DNA of 64,000 nucleotides from Parabacteroides sp. (GCA_019417325.1 DXVO01000014.1:1-64000), one strand, 5' to 3'. Counted from the first letter of the stretch, positions 8,691-18,500 are shown. Notes: generated by a model not told the origin, from the letters alone. Numbers and translations: made by a program.

Positions 8691-9723
8691 CCGGATGTTT
8701 TGGGTTACCCTGTTGATGTGGCTTTGTTTTTGGGCTCCATCTCATGCAGTTACCGAAGAAAGAAATATAGATGTACAGGACATCGTCTTTTCTCACATCC
8801 AGGATGCTTATACCTGGCATATCACGGAATGGAATGGAAAAGAGATTGCAATCTCACTTCCTATTCTGGTGAAGAGTGAGGAGCGGGGATGGGATATGTT
8901 CTTTTCTTCACATCTGCATCATGGTAATACGCACCATAACTATTATATCGCAACAGAAGGAGAACATGCAGGTAAAGTTGTAGAGAAGAATAGCAAAGGG
9001 GAAGAAGTCAGACCTTTGGATTTATCCCTTACTAAAAATGTTTGGGGGTTATTTATCAGTTGTTCCCTTTTACTGTTTCTTGTGCTGTATACGGCTCGTT
9101 GGTATAAAAAACATCCGGATGAAGCGCCGGGAGGATTAGTCGGATTAATGGAGATGACTGTTTCTTATATACAAGAGAATGTTATTAAAGAAGGAATTGG
9201 TAAGGAATACAAGCCGTTTTCTTCGTTTCTGTTGACAGCTTTTTTCTTTATTCTGATAAACAACCTGATGGGCTTGATCCCAATTTTTCCGGGAGGAGCA
9301 AATATCACAGGTAATATAGCAGTAACGTTAGTCCTTGCTGCCGGAACTTTTATTGCTGTGAATGTATTTGCAACACGGACTTACTGGAAAGAAGTATTCT
9401 GGCCCAATGCACCTATTTACTTGAAACTGCCGGTTCCTATCATGCCGTTTGTTGAGTTTTTTGGTGTATTTACAAAACCGTTTGCCTTGATGATTCGTCT
9501 GTTTGCCAATATCATGGCTGGACATACCATCATTTTAGCACTTACGTGTTTGATTTTCATCACTACCTCCATGGGATTGGCTGTAAACTTCGGAATGACA
9601 ATTGTTTCGGTTGTATTCTGCACGTTTATGAACTGCCTGGAGATACTGGTAGCTTGTTTACAAGCCTATATTTTTACTTTGCTTTCAGCCAATTATATCG
9701 GACTGGCGAAGGTGAGGGAGTAG
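8671..9723 (+). CDS. atpB: F-type ATP synthase subunit a
   Basis: 350 residues, longer than the usual 230-290. It begins with a signal-peptide-like segment (FWVTLLMWLCFWAPSHA) and an extra-cytoplasmic domain of about 90 residues rich in His (HLHHGNTHHNYY), then the membrane core. The essential Arg that faces the c-ring is in ALMIRLFANIMAGH, and a second conserved helix contains LEILVACLQAYIFTLL. It forms the proton half-channels next to the c-ring. The long N-terminus is usual in Bacteroidetes. Confidence 0.95.
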   Translation: MNKIKNNRMFWVTLLMWLCFWAPSHAVTEERNIDVQDIVFSHIQDAYTWHITEWNGKEIAISLPILVKSEERGWDMFFSSHLHHGNTHHNYYIATEGEHAGKVVEKNSKGEEVRPLDLSLTKNVWGLFISCSLLLFLVLYTARWYKKHPDEAPGGLVGLMEMTVSYIQENVIKEGIGKEYKPFSSFLLTAFFFILINNLMGLIPIFPGGANITGNIAVTLVLAAGTFIAVNVFATRTYWKEVFWPNAPIYLKLPVPIMPFVEFFGVFTKPFALMIRLFANIMAGHTIILALTCLIFITTSMGLAVNFGMTIVSVVFCTFMNCLEILVACLQAYIFTLLSANYIGLAKVRE

Positions 9724-9770
9724 CAATATTATATCAAGTTTAAAATGTTATTAATTAAAAGTTAAACACT

Positions 9771-10025
9771 ATGTTATCAACTATTTTATTACAAGCAGCA
9801 GCCGGAATGGGTATTGCAAAAATGGGAGCAACAATTGGAGCAGGTTTTGCCGCAATCGGTGCCGGTATAGGAATCGGATTGATTGGTAAAGGCGCAGTTG
9901 AAGCAATCGGACGTCAGCCGTCAGCCGCCGGAGAAATCCGTACTTCCATGTTGATTATGGGTGCATTGGTTGAAGGAGTCGCTCTGTTTGCGATTGTAGT
10001 GTGTTTCTTGGCATTGTTCCAATAA
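9771..10025 (+). CDS. atpE: F-type ATP synthase subunit c
   Basis: 84-residue hairpin of two membrane helices. The first has the glycine-rich packing repeat (GAGFAAIGAGIGIGLIGKG), the polar loop is GRQPSA, and the ion-binding Glu is E68 in LVEGVALF. The residues after E68 are G-V-A, not the Ser/Thr that mark Na+-binding rings, so a proton ring is more likely (inference). Confidence 0.95.
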   Translation: MLSTILLQAAAGMGIAKMGATIGAGFAAIGAGIGIGLIGKGAVEAIGRQPSAAGEIRTSMLIMGALVEGVALFAIVVCFLALFQ

Positions 10026-10037
10026 AAGTAATCGTCT

Positions 10038-10538
10038 ATGTCGTTATTAACACCAGATTCAGGGCTTCTGTTCTGGATGATTCTCTCGTTCGGGATTGTT
10101 TTTGTCATTCTTTCCAAGTATGGCTTTCCTGTTATCATTAAGGCAGTAGAACAGCGGAAAGCTTACATCGACAGTTCGCTGGAAACGGCACGCCAAGCAA
10201 ACGAACAGCTTGCCAATATCCGGGTGGAAGGAGAGAAGATGCTGGCGGAAGCCAAGGAAAAACAAAATGCCATTCTTCGGGAAGCTCTGGTTGAGAAAGA
10301 GCAGATTATCGGTGAAGCAAGGCAAAAAGCTATAGCCGAAGCCCGTCTGCAAATGGAAGAGGCAACTCGTCATATACGCGAAGAGAAAGACAGAGCTATT
10401 CGTGAAGTGCGTGCAGAGATAACAGACCTTTCCATTGCTATCGCAGAGAAGGTTTTGAAAGAGAAAATCAGTCGTGATAAAGAACAGCAAATTATGATAG
10501 ATCGGCTGCTTGATGAGGTGTCGTTTAGTAAATCATAA
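10038..10538 (+). CDS. atpF: F-type ATP synthase subunit b
   Basis: 166 residues: one N-terminal membrane helix (GLLFWMILSFGIVFVILS) and a long charged coiled coil to the C-terminus, the standard plan of the peripheral stalk. It holds the F1 head still against the rotating ring. It is 12 bases after atpE and 3 bases before atpH. Confidence 0.95.
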   Translation: MSLLTPDSGLLFWMILSFGIVFVILSKYGFPVIIKAVEQRKAYIDSSLETARQANEQLANIRVEGEKMLAEAKEKQNAILREALVEKEQIIGEARQKAIAEARLQMEEATRHIREEKDRAIREVRAEITDLSIAIAEKVLKEKISRDKEQQIMIDRLLDEVSFSKS

Positions 10539-10541
10539 AAT

Positions 10542-11084
10542 ATGGATATAGGAACAATCTCATCCCGGTATGCTAAAGCTCTTTTTTCGACAGCTAAAGA
10601 GAAGGGGCAGGAAGACCGGGTGTATGATGATATGAAAATGCTGGTAGATAGCTTTTCTTTGGAGCCGGAATTGCGGGTAGCATTAAGCAATCCCATCATT
10701 CCGGCAAAAGAAAAACTTCAGTTGCTTATATCCGCTGGTGGTATTGATGTGTGCGATTTGTACACACGCTTTATCAATTTGGTGCTGGGACATAAACGTG
10801 AAAGCTATCTGCCTTTTATTTCTTACACTTATATTCATCTATACCGGGAGGATAAAAAGATTATCCGTGTACAGTTTAGCACGGCGGTTCCGGTAGACGA
10901 AAAGGTAAGGGAACATCTCGAAAAGAAATTAAAGGAAGAGACAGGAAGTTCCATCGAATTCACTGGTTTTGTAAAACCGGAGTTAATAGGTGGCTTCCGG
11001 TTGCGTATCGGCAATTACCGGATAGAAGCCAGTTATAAGGCACAGTTACAGCATATCCGTAGCCGGCTACTCGAAAACAGATAA
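10542..11084 (+). CDS. atpH: F-type ATP synthase subunit delta
   Basis: 180 residues with the delta/OSCP pattern: N-terminal helical bundle starting ISSRYAKALFSTAKEKG and a C-terminal part ending ELIGGFRLRIGNYRIEAS, which matches the conserved GG-x-x-x-x-I signature. It links subunit b to the top of F1. Confidence 0.95.
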   Translation: MDIGTISSRYAKALFSTAKEKGQEDRVYDDMKMLVDSFSLEPELRVALSNPIIPAKEKLQLLISAGGIDVCDLYTRFINLVLGHKRESYLPFISYTYIHLYREDKKIIRVQFSTAVPVDEKVREHLEKKLKEETGSSIEFTGFVKPELIGGFRLRIGNYRIEASYKAQLQHIRSRLLENR

Positions 11085-11096
11085 AAAAGAAACAAA

Positions 11097-12680
11097 ATGA
11101 CAGAACAGATAAAAGTAAGTGAGGTTTCTGCCATCCTGCGGGAGCAATTGGAAGGTATCAATACCAGTATCAAGCTGGAAGAAGTAGGTACGGTGCTTCA
11201 GGTGAGTGATGGTGTAGCACGAATTTATGGTCTCGACAATGCCGAGGCAAATGAATTGTTACAGTTTGATAGTGGGGTAGAAGCAATCGTAATGAATCTT
11301 GAAGAGGATAATGTGGGTGCAGTGCTGTTAGGTCCGACAGACCTGGTCAAGGAAGGAGACACTGTGAAACGAACCTGCCGTATCGCTTCTATCAATGTAA
11401 GTGAGAATATAATTGGCAGGGTAATAGACCCCTTAGGAAATCCAATCGATGGAAAAGGTGAAATTACTGGTGAAACCTGTGAGATGCCGCTTGAACGTAA
11501 AGCTCCGGGTATTATCTTCCGTCAGCCGGTTAATGAACCTTTGCAAACTGGTATCAAAGCCGTCGATGCGATGATTCCTATCGGACGTGGACAACGCGAA
11601 CTTATTATCGGCGACCGTCAAACAGGTAAAACTTCTATCGCTATTGATACCATTATTAACCAACGTAGTAATTATGAAGCAGGAAATCCTGTTTATTGTA
11701 TTTATGTCGCTATCGGACAGAAGGGTTCGACGGTGGCCGCATTAGTAAATACGTTGCAGGAGAAAGGAGCGATGGACTATACCACGGTTGTCAGTGCAAC
11801 TGCTTCGGACCCGGCTGCTATGCAGTATTTTGCACCTTTTGCCGGAGCTGCTATCGGAGAATATTTCCGTGATAGCGGGCGTCATGCTTTGGTTGTATAC
11901 GACGACTTGTCGAAACAGGCGGTTGCTTACCGCGAAGTATCTTTGATTTTGCGTCGTCCTTCCGGACGTGAGGCATATCCGGGAGATATATTTTATCTGC
12001 ATTCCCGTTTGTTGGAGCGTGCAGCAAAGATAATCAATCAACCGGAAGTAGCCCGTCAGATGAATGATTTGCCGGATAGCATGAAAGATAAAGTGACAGG
12101 AGGCGGTTCGTTAACCGCTTTGCCTATTATCGAGACACAAGCAGGAGATGTTTCTGCTTATATTCCTACGAATGTGATTTCTATTACGGATGGACAGATT
12201 TTCCTTGAAACCGATTTATTCAACCAGGGTGTTCGTCCGGCTATTAATGTTGGTATCTCTGTTTCCCGTGTAGGCGGAAATGCCCAATTGAAAGCAATGA
12301 AGAAAGTTGCCGGTACATTAAAGATAGACCAGGCACAGTTCCGTGAACTCGAATCGTTTACCAAATTCGGCGGAGAGATGGATGCTGTTACGGCTTTCAC
12401 TATCGACAAAGGGCAGAAAAATACACGTTTGCTTATACAGCCCCAATATAGTCCGATGCCTGTAGAACGTCAGATAGCCATCTTGTATTGTGCAACCCGG
12501 GGACTCCTGAAAGATGTTCCTTTGGATAAAGTGCATGAGTTTGAGAAGGAATATTTGCAAGCATTGGAAACTTCCCATCGGAGAGACGTCTTGGAGGTTC
12601 TGAAATCAGGAGTTATCAATGATGAAATCTGTAAAATACTGGAAGAAACAGCATTTCGCTTAGCTGAAACATATAAATAA
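11097..12680 (+). CDS. atpA: F-type ATP synthase subunit alpha
   Basis: 527 residues. Non-catalytic nucleotide-binding subunit of F1. Walker A GDRQTGKT is near 172, and the beta-alpha interface Arg lies in the conserved ISVSRVGG stretch near 383-390. Length is slightly above the usual 500-515. It lies 12 bases after atpH and 6 bases before atpG. Confidence 0.97.
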   Translation: MTEQIKVSEVSAILREQLEGINTSIKLEEVGTVLQVSDGVARIYGLDNAEANELLQFDSGVEAIVMNLEEDNVGAVLLGPTDLVKEGDTVKRTCRIASINVSENIIGRVIDPLGNPIDGKGEITGETCEMPLERKAPGIIFRQPVNEPLQTGIKAVDAMIPIGRGQRELIIGDRQTGKTSIAIDTIINQRSNYEAGNPVYCIYVAIGQKGSTVAALVNTLQEKGAMDYTTVVSATASDPAAMQYFAPFAGAAIGEYFRDSGRHALVVYDDLSKQAVAYREVSLILRRPSGREAYPGDIFYLHSRLLERAAKIINQPEVARQMNDLPDSMKDKVTGGGSLTALPIIETQAGDVSAYIPTNVISITDGQIFLETDLFNQGVRPAINVGISVSRVGGNAQLKAMKKVAGTLKIDQAQFRELESFTKFGGEMDAVTAFTIDKGQKNTRLLIQPQYSPMPVERQIAILYCATRGLLKDVPLDKVHEFEKEYLQALETSHRRDVLEVLKSGVINDEICKILEETAFRLAETYK

Positions 12681-12686
12681 GGAAGT

Positions 12687-13550
12687 ATGGCATCACTGAA
12701 GGAAATAAAAGTTCGGATTGCGTCTATCAGGAACACGCAAAAGATAACATCTGCCATGAAGATGGTATCTTCTGCCAAACTGCATCATACGCAAACTGTA
12801 ACTGAACAGACTCTCATGTATGCAAATGCATTATCCGTCATTTTGAATGGACTTCTTACAGCAGGATGCGATTGGGATTCCCCTTATACGGAACAGCGTG
12901 AGGTGAAACAGGTTGCTATTGTTGTTTTTTCTTCAAGCAGCGGATTATGCGGTACATTCAATGCGAATATATGGAAAGAACTTTCTGTCCGTTTACTTGC
13001 CTATAAAGCGTCAGGTATTGCAGTTCGTCTTTATCCGGTAGGTAAAAAGATTGCGGATGAGATTCAAAAGGCTAGCTATCCGGTTGAAAGCGATTTTATC
13101 CACTTGGCAGAAAAGCAGCTTTCTTATGAGCATGCTGTATTGCTGTCTAATCATTTGATGGAGTTGTTTTCTTCCAGGCAAGTAGACCGTGTGGAGTTCT
13201 TATATCACCATTTTAAAAGTATGGCTTCGCAGGTACTGATTGATAAAACATTCCTGCCTCTTTCTTTGGCAGAGCAGGGGATAGCGGATGCTGTTTCGAC
13301 AGAGTATTTGCTTGAACCTTCTCCGGAACAGTTGCAGGCATTATTGTTTCCTAAACTGCTTAATCTGAATGTTTATACGACATTGCTTGATACGACAACA
13401 TCTGAGTATGCCGCGCGTATGATGGCTATGCAGACCGCCAATGATAATGCCAACGATTTGATTCAGCAGCTTACTTTACAATACAATAAAACCCGCCAGC
13501 AAGCCATTACTAATGAACTGCTGGATATAATGGGAGGAAGCGGCTCATAA
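12687..13550 (+). CDS. atpG: F-type ATP synthase subunit gamma
   Basis: 287 residues. The conserved N-terminal helix (IRNTQKITSAMKMVSSAKL) and the matching C-terminal helix (EYAARMMAMQTANDNAND) form the rotating coiled coil; SSSGLCGTFN marks the Rossmann-like middle domain. It is the last gene of the operon, with a strong terminator following. Confidence 0.95.
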   Translation: MASLKEIKVRIASIRNTQKITSAMKMVSSAKLHHTQTVTEQTLMYANALSVILNGLLTAGCDWDSPYTEQREVKQVAIVVFSSSSGLCGTFNANIWKELSVRLLAYKASGIAVRLYPVGKKIADEIQKASYPVESDFIHLAEKQLSYEHAVLLSNHLMELFSSRQVDRVEFLYHHFKSMASQVLIDKTFLPLSLAEQGIADAVSTEYLLEPSPEQLQALLFPKLLNLNVYTTLLDTTTSEYAARMMAMQTANDNANDLIQQLTLQYNKTRQQAITNELLDIMGGSGS

Positions 13551-13614
13551 CTGTTCGGTTGCCGGGAATAAAAGCTATTGTAAGATATACGAATATAAAT
13601 TTGATAGATAGCGG

Positions 13615-13664
13615 AAGCCCTCCAAAAGCTCGGCAAGAGCAAATGGAGGGCTTTTCTGTTTTTA
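13615..13664. terminator. bidirectional terminator between atpG and susD
   Basis: AAGCCCTCC and GGAGGGCTT form a stem with a T-rich stretch on the plus-strand side. It separates the convergent atp operon and the minus-strand susC-susD pair. Confidence 0.75.
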
Positions 13665-13703
13665 TATGGATTGGTTATTCTGTGGAAGCGTTTGCTTTTA
13701 CGG

Positions 13704-15131
13704 TTACTTTTTGGCTTTAGGTAATGCGTCGGACCAATTTGGATTCTGTTCGGTACAGAAACCGGCATTAATTTCGTCGGCTGGTATCGGATAAACAAAT
13801 GCTGCAACATTATAACCGGTGACTCCAGCTACGTTAGGGGTAATTTTCTCGCCGGTGCGACGGGCATTATACCATCTGTGTCCTTCTTCAAAGAACTCGC
13901 GGATATTCTCTTTCGAGATAAATGTCAATAACTCATCTTTGCTGGAAGGCAAGTCTGTCGGATTTTTTATAGCTTCATTTCTTTTTGCCGTGTAGAACAG
14001 TGCATTTTGGGAAGCTGTAATATTATTAGCCTGTGCTTCCGCTTCTGCTATAATCAGGTACATTTCCGATTTCCTGAATACCGGGATATTACTGACTGCC
14101 TGTGCCGATGGAATACCATTAAATTTTAATGGGCGTAAATCTTTTGTAATTAAATTTCTACGTATATCCGTTGAATCTAATAAATTAGAAACGTGAAGAG
14201 TAAGCTTACCGCCATAAGAACCATACAACGTATTCAATGAGTTTGAAGACAAGTTGTCGTCATTCGATTTGGCAATAGTGAAAATATCTTCATCCGTGAT
14301 GGCAACATTCGCCCACATGGAAACATATATATCGTTGGAAACATCCCCCGAGGCTCTCAGGTTTATTGCTTTCTGCGCGGCTGTTTTGGCTGCATCATAT
14401 TTTCCCATAAAGAGGTTTACCCTTGCATCCAGAGCATAGATGGCTGCTTCATTCAAATAGAATTGGTTTATCGAGCCTTTTACCGTTGATGCTTTTTCCA
14501 TATAGGATTTTGCTGTCGTGATATCGGCTGTAATCTGTTCGTAAGTCTGTGCCACAGTCGCCCGATTGATTTTCACAAAAGGTTCGAGCGGTTCTTTTTC
14601 CAACAGGGGCAAACCCAATTGTGCATTCGCTCCTCCTACCTGATAAGGCAGGCCGAATATATTGACCAGACAAAAATTAGTAACGGCACGAAGTGCATAT
14701 GCCTGTGCGATATACAAATTCAGGTTGGCAACTTCACTTTCCGTCAATTTATTATTGGAGGCGATAAGCTTGTTGGCACCATTGATTAAACGGACGGAGC
14801 GGTCTACTACCTTGAAACCATATTCCCAGGCAAGTTTCAGTGTGCTTTCCGTATCGGTAATCTGGTAGTTGTTGACTGAAACGAAATGTCCGGAAGAAGA
14901 GCTGGCTGTAGAAATATCGGCAGCCATGTCTCCGATTGCCACTACATAGTTTCCATAAAAGCGGTAACTGCCGAATGCATTGTAAGTTCCGTTTAATGCA
15001 TTTTGCACATCTGCCACAGAGGCGTATGCGTCTTCTGTCGGAATAGCCTGGTAGGTCTTCTGGTCAAAATTGCAGGAAGCCAGACCCAGGGTGACAGCTA
15101 TTGCCAAAATACTATTGAATATCTTTTTCAT
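13704..15131 (-). CDS. SusD/RagB family outer-membrane lipoprotein (partner of the 5'-truncated SusC)
   Basis: 475 residues from ATG 15131; a further in-frame ATG at 15143 is less likely. A signal peptide with lipobox ends LGLASC. The body shows the SusD pattern of TPR-like helices (YALRAVTNFCLVNIFG, AIYALDARVNLFMGKYDAA) and the C-terminal signature region (SEMYLIIAEAEAQ, REFFEEGHRWYNARR). SusD proteins form the lid that hands nutrients, usually glycans, to a SusC channel at the cell surface. It lies downstream of the minus-strand susC, so its expression should depend on the inversion at 18.2-18.9 kb. Substrate unknown: no glycosidase gene is near. Confidence 0.93.
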   Translation of the reverse strand: MKKIFNSILAIAVTLGLASCNFDQKTYQAIPTEDAYASVADVQNALNGTYNAFGSYRFYGNYVVAIGDMAADISTASSSSGHFVSVNNYQITDTESTLKLAWEYGFKVVDRSVRLINGANKLIASNNKLTESEVANLNLYIAQAYALRAVTNFCLVNIFGLPYQVGGANAQLGLPLLEKEPLEPFVKINRATVAQTYEQITADITTAKSYMEKASTVKGSINQFYLNEAAIYALDARVNLFMGKYDAAKTAAQKAINLRASGDVSNDIYVSMWANVAITDEDIFTIAKSNDDNLSSNSLNTLYGSYGGKLTLHVSNLLDSTDIRRNLITKDLRPLKFNGIPSAQAVSNIPVFRKSEMYLIIAEAEAQANNITASQNALFYTAKRNEAIKNPTDLPSSKDELLTFISKENIREFFEEGHRWYNARRTGEKITPNVAGVTGYNVAAFVYPIPADEINAGFCTEQNPNWSDALPKAKK

Positions 15132-15186
15132 ACTAAAAGTCATTTTATTTAATGCTGGATTGATATATTAAAAAATCAGTATGTAT

Positions 15187-15268
15187 GGGCTGTATTCAAA
15201 ACATATATGCTTTGTCTTTAAAACATATATGTTTTGCAATCGAATCATATATGTTTTGAAAACAGCCC
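15187..15268. repeat. array of three palindromes at 22-base spacing, between susC and susD
   Basis: CATATATG occurs at 15202, 15224 and 15246, each inside AAAACATATATGTTTT-like flanks, starts exactly 22 bases apart. The outer arms, 15187-15209 and 15246-15268, are a 23-base inverted repeat with one mismatch, so the transcript could fold into a long hairpin. The same design recurs upstream of pyrG. Confidence 0.85.
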
Positions 15269-15283
15269 TTATCGCTTTATAAA

Positions 15284-18196
15284 TTAGAAGCCGACATTTA
15301 ATCCGATGACGAAGTTACGGGGTACGGGGAAGTTCCACCATTGTACACCGTCGGCATCGATACTTGACGGGTCGAATCCTCTGTAATCCTTAGCCTTAAT
15401 CGTGAATAAATTGTCTGCACTTGCATAGACACGCAGGTTGTTCATAAACATTTTGCGAATCATCGATTTAGGGAATGTATATCCTACGGAAACAGTACGC
15501 AGTTTCAGATAGCTGCCATCCATCAGGAAGCGGCTGGATGCTTGGTTTACCGCACGGCCGTCATCGAAAAACAATTGGGGAACCTTAGCGATATCGCCCG
15601 GTTTCTGCCAACGGTTTTCATATACATATTCGGTGAAGTTCTGACCGAAGCCGCCGCCTACCTGTTCATCATAACGCAGGTTGTTACCATATATCTTAGC
15701 ACCTACCGAGAAGTTTAGCTGGAATGAGAAGTCGAAACCGTTCCATTTCATATTGTTGGTGAAAGAGCCCTGGAACTTTGGATTGGCTGTTCCTACGTAT
15801 CTTTTCTTAGCAGCATTATAGTCGCTGGTTGTTTCGTCACCTGTTTCGTTCTTATACCATAAGCCGTCGCCTGTTTCAGGGTCGACGCCGGCCCATTCTT
15901 TCATTTTGAAAGTATACAGAGGACGTCCCGGCTCGGTGATGGTTGTTGCCGTTTCAATCGGGTTATTGTTGCTGAGCTGTTTTACTTTATTATAGTTCTT
16001 AGAACCCGTCAGCGTGACATTCCAGTTGAAGTCCTTATTGTTAATCAGTATTGCATTGGCCGATACTTCGAATCCCTGGTTCTGTAGTTTTCCAATGTTC
16101 TGATAGTAACTTGCCAGACCGGTTACCATAGAGATGGGCACGGCAAATACCATGTCTTTAGTCATATGGTTATAGTAATCGGCTTCAATAGTGAAACGGT
16201 CGAAGAATGAGAAATCAACACCTACGTTAAACTTTGCAGTCTGTTCCCATTTCAGGTTCGGGTTACCGGCTTGCATACGTCCGCTACCCGGCAATTTGTT
16301 ATAGTTGTATCCGAATTCATACAAATCGCGGGAAGTATACCATGAAGAAGCTGCATAATATTTTACATCGCCTACTTCCTGGTTACCGGACGTACCGTAG
16401 CTGGCACGGAGGGTCAGGTTGTTCAACCACTCTTTGGCAGGCTCCATAAATTTAGCATTTGAAATTCTATATTTAGCGCCAACAGACCAGAAAGGAGCCC
16501 ATCTGTGATTCTTACCGAATCGTGAAGATGCATCATAACGGAAACTACCGGACAGGTAGTATGTATTTTCGTAATCATATTCGGCATTTAGGAAGAATGA
16601 TGCTAATAGCAGGTTATACTTATAAGTGCTTGCGCTGCCGGGGACAGCAGCTGTACTCACTTCATTCAGATAGTTTACAGCATAATTAGATGCTGCCAGG
16701 TAGGCTTCTTTCAGGTTGGTTCGCTGTCCTTCCTGTCCAACCATAACGTTTAAGTTATGCTTTTCATTGAACGTATTGATATAGTTCAATGTATTGGTTA
16801 TACTAAGCAACATACGTGTTGAATAGTTGTTTTCACCCATACCCCTCATGTCTTTGCCCTGAGGTTGCAGGAATGACCAGTAACCGAACTCGTCTACGAA
16901 ATACAAATCGGCTCCGGCACGTGACAAGAAGAAGAAGTTCTTGTTGAAATTGATTTGCAGATAAGGAGAGATGATGGCACGATATTGTTTGGCCGTACTT
17001 TTATCGCCTAATTCACTACGTTGTGCAACCGGATTGTATTCGTTGATGGTATTAAAGTTCCAGTCGCCGTTTTTATCCTTAACCGGATTCAGGGGCGATT
17101 GCATATATGCTTGTGTAATCGGGTCGGAGTAGTAACCTCCGCCGGCTCCCATGTTGCTGATGGTGTAAGACAAGTTCGTATTTATACCATATTTGATAAT
17201 TTTGGAAGGTGCCTGTTCGAAGTTGAAACGCATGGAATAGCGGCTCAAATCTTTTCCTTTTACAATAGATTTGTTGTCGAAGAAGTTTAATGAGATAAAG
17301 AAGCGGGGAGCAGTTTCTGCTGAAGCTCCACCCTGGACATCGATACCGTATTCCTGGATTAAACCGTTGCGGGTTACTTCTTTCAACCAGTTTGTATCGC
17401 AGTCTTTTTCTGCACCGACATACCAGTCCAACAGGTTAGACATGCCCTCATTGGTGTAAGGAAAGTCCACTCCATATTTAGTCTGTAGTGCAGCAACTTT
17501 TCCGGTTTCTCCATACCGGTTATAGTCGTTCATTAATGCTTCAACAGAGAGTGTTCTATATTTATCGGCATTTACAGGTTTATAGCTGGAAGCCATATCT
17601 GGCATCATTTCCATACCAACTTTTGCATGGAAGTTGACAGATGTTTTGCCGCCCTTTCCTTTCTTTGTATTGATAACGATAACGCCATTTGCAGCACGTG
17701 CACCGTAAATGGATGTGGCTGTTGCATCTTTCAGGACAGTCATGCTTTCGATATCGGATGCATTCAGGGTGGAAAGTGGACTCATCGTTTGTCCTTCCGT
17801 TGCACGTACGCCGACCGGGTCTGCATTGAAAGCAACACCATCGATGATGTATAGTGGCTGTGTTCCTGAATTGAAAGAGTTCTTGCCACGAATGAAAATA
17901 TTAGCTGGTGCACCCGGTTGTCCTGAGCCGATGTTCATTTGCAATCCGGGAACAGAGCCCTCCAATGCCTTGATAGGATTGGAATCATTCAATTTGGTAA
18001 TAGAAGATGCAGCGATTGTTGTGGCAGCTCCTGTAAAAGCCGCTTTTTTAGTTACACCATATCCAGTAACCACAATTTCTTCCAACGCTTGAGAAGAAGC
18101 AGACAGCTTTACATTTAACACTGGTTTAATGGGCAGTTCTTGAGTTTCCATTCCGACATAGGAGATTACCATAGTCTTCGCAGAACTTGGTACCAT
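15284..18196 (-). CDS. SusC/RagA family TonB-dependent receptor, silent 5'-truncated copy
   Basis: 970 residues from an ATG that lies directly at the inverted repeat. It begins VPSSAKTMVISYVGM, the point where the plus-strand SusC reads VPSSAKTLVFSYVGM. The signal peptide and most of the N-terminal carboxypeptidase-regulatory-like domain are missing, while the plug (EEIVVTGYG, SIYGARAANGVIVI) and the whole beta barrel to the terminal F are intact with no frameshift. It is therefore read as a silent cassette and not as a decayed gene. If 18194-18906 inverts, it gains 63 residues and becomes a receptor of about 1032 residues. The matching susD follows downstream. Confidence 0.9.
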   Translation of the reverse strand: MVPSSAKTMVISYVGMETQELPIKPVLNVKLSASSQALEEIVVTGYGVTKKAAFTGAATTIAASSITKLNDSNPIKALEGSVPGLQMNIGSGQPGAPANIFIRGKNSFNSGTQPLYIIDGVAFNADPVGVRATEGQTMSPLSTLNASDIESMTVLKDATATSIYGARAANGVIVINTKKGKGGKTSVNFHAKVGMEMMPDMASSYKPVNADKYRTLSVEALMNDYNRYGETGKVAALQTKYGVDFPYTNEGMSNLLDWYVGAEKDCDTNWLKEVTRNGLIQEYGIDVQGGASAETAPRFFISLNFFDNKSIVKGKDLSRYSMRFNFEQAPSKIIKYGINTNLSYTISNMGAGGGYYSDPITQAYMQSPLNPVKDKNGDWNFNTINEYNPVAQRSELGDKSTAKQYRAIISPYLQINFNKNFFFLSRAGADLYFVDEFGYWSFLQPQGKDMRGMGENNYSTRMLLSITNTLNYINTFNEKHNLNVMVGQEGQRTNLKEAYLAASNYAVNYLNEVSTAAVPGSASTYKYNLLLASFFLNAEYDYENTYYLSGSFRYDASSRFGKNHRWAPFWSVGAKYRISNAKFMEPAKEWLNNLTLRASYGTSGNQEVGDVKYYAASSWYTSRDLYEFGYNYNKLPGSGRMQAGNPNLKWEQTAKFNVGVDFSFFDRFTIEADYYNHMTKDMVFAVPISMVTGLASYYQNIGKLQNQGFEVSANAILINNKDFNWNVTLTGSKNYNKVKQLSNNNPIETATTITEPGRPLYTFKMKEWAGVDPETGDGLWYKNETGDETTSDYNAAKKRYVGTANPKFQGSFTNNMKWNGFDFSFQLNFSVGAKIYGNNLRYDEQVGGGFGQNFTEYVYENRWQKPGDIAKVPQLFFDDGRAVNQASSRFLMDGSYLKLRTVSVGYTFPKSMIRKMFMNNLRVYASADNLFTIKAKDYRGFDPSSIDADGVQWWNFPVPRNFVIGLNVGF
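18174..18193. repeat. left inverted repeat of the susC switch
   Basis: The reverse complement reads GTACCAAGTTCTGCGAAGAC, identical over 20 bases to 18907-18926. It encodes VPSSAKT in the frame of the minus-strand susC. Confidence 0.95.
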
Positions 18197-18500
18197 ATAT
18201 TATCTATTGAAAATCAACGGATTAATTAAATTAAAGATTTGTAGATGTCTGGTCGTTTAATTATTGAAAATCAATGGATATAAAGAAAAAACACATAGGG
18301 AATATTAATAAATAAGCTACCTGCTAAAAATGGAATAAATGTGGTGATAACTACATAATTAACGGTTGAATACTGATAAAAAGAGCTATTTCTTTTCTAC
18401 TCAGAAAGTACTCTCCAATGTTGAATATCATAGCTGCATCTAATATACGATAAATATCCATCGTAAAAAAATAGATAATTTTAAACTTTCACTCATACAA

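Noticed and set aside
9771..10025. Na+-type ATP synthase c-ring
   Set aside because: The residues after the ion-binding Glu are G-V-A and not the Ser/Thr expected for Na+ binding.
15187..15268. CRISPR-like array because of three regularly spaced units
   Set aside because: Only three short palindromic units, intervals of about 14 bases that are themselves A/T flanks, no spacer-sized unique sequence and no cas genes.
15284..18196. susC pseudogene by 5' deletion
   Set aside because: The break is exactly at a repeat shared in frame with the other susC, and the rest of the gene and its susD are intact; a switch explains it better.
18206..18279. Direct repeat ATTGAAAATCAAYGGAT as a second recombination site
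   Set aside because: Direct orientation, both copies on the same side of the segment, and no copy near the right repeat.
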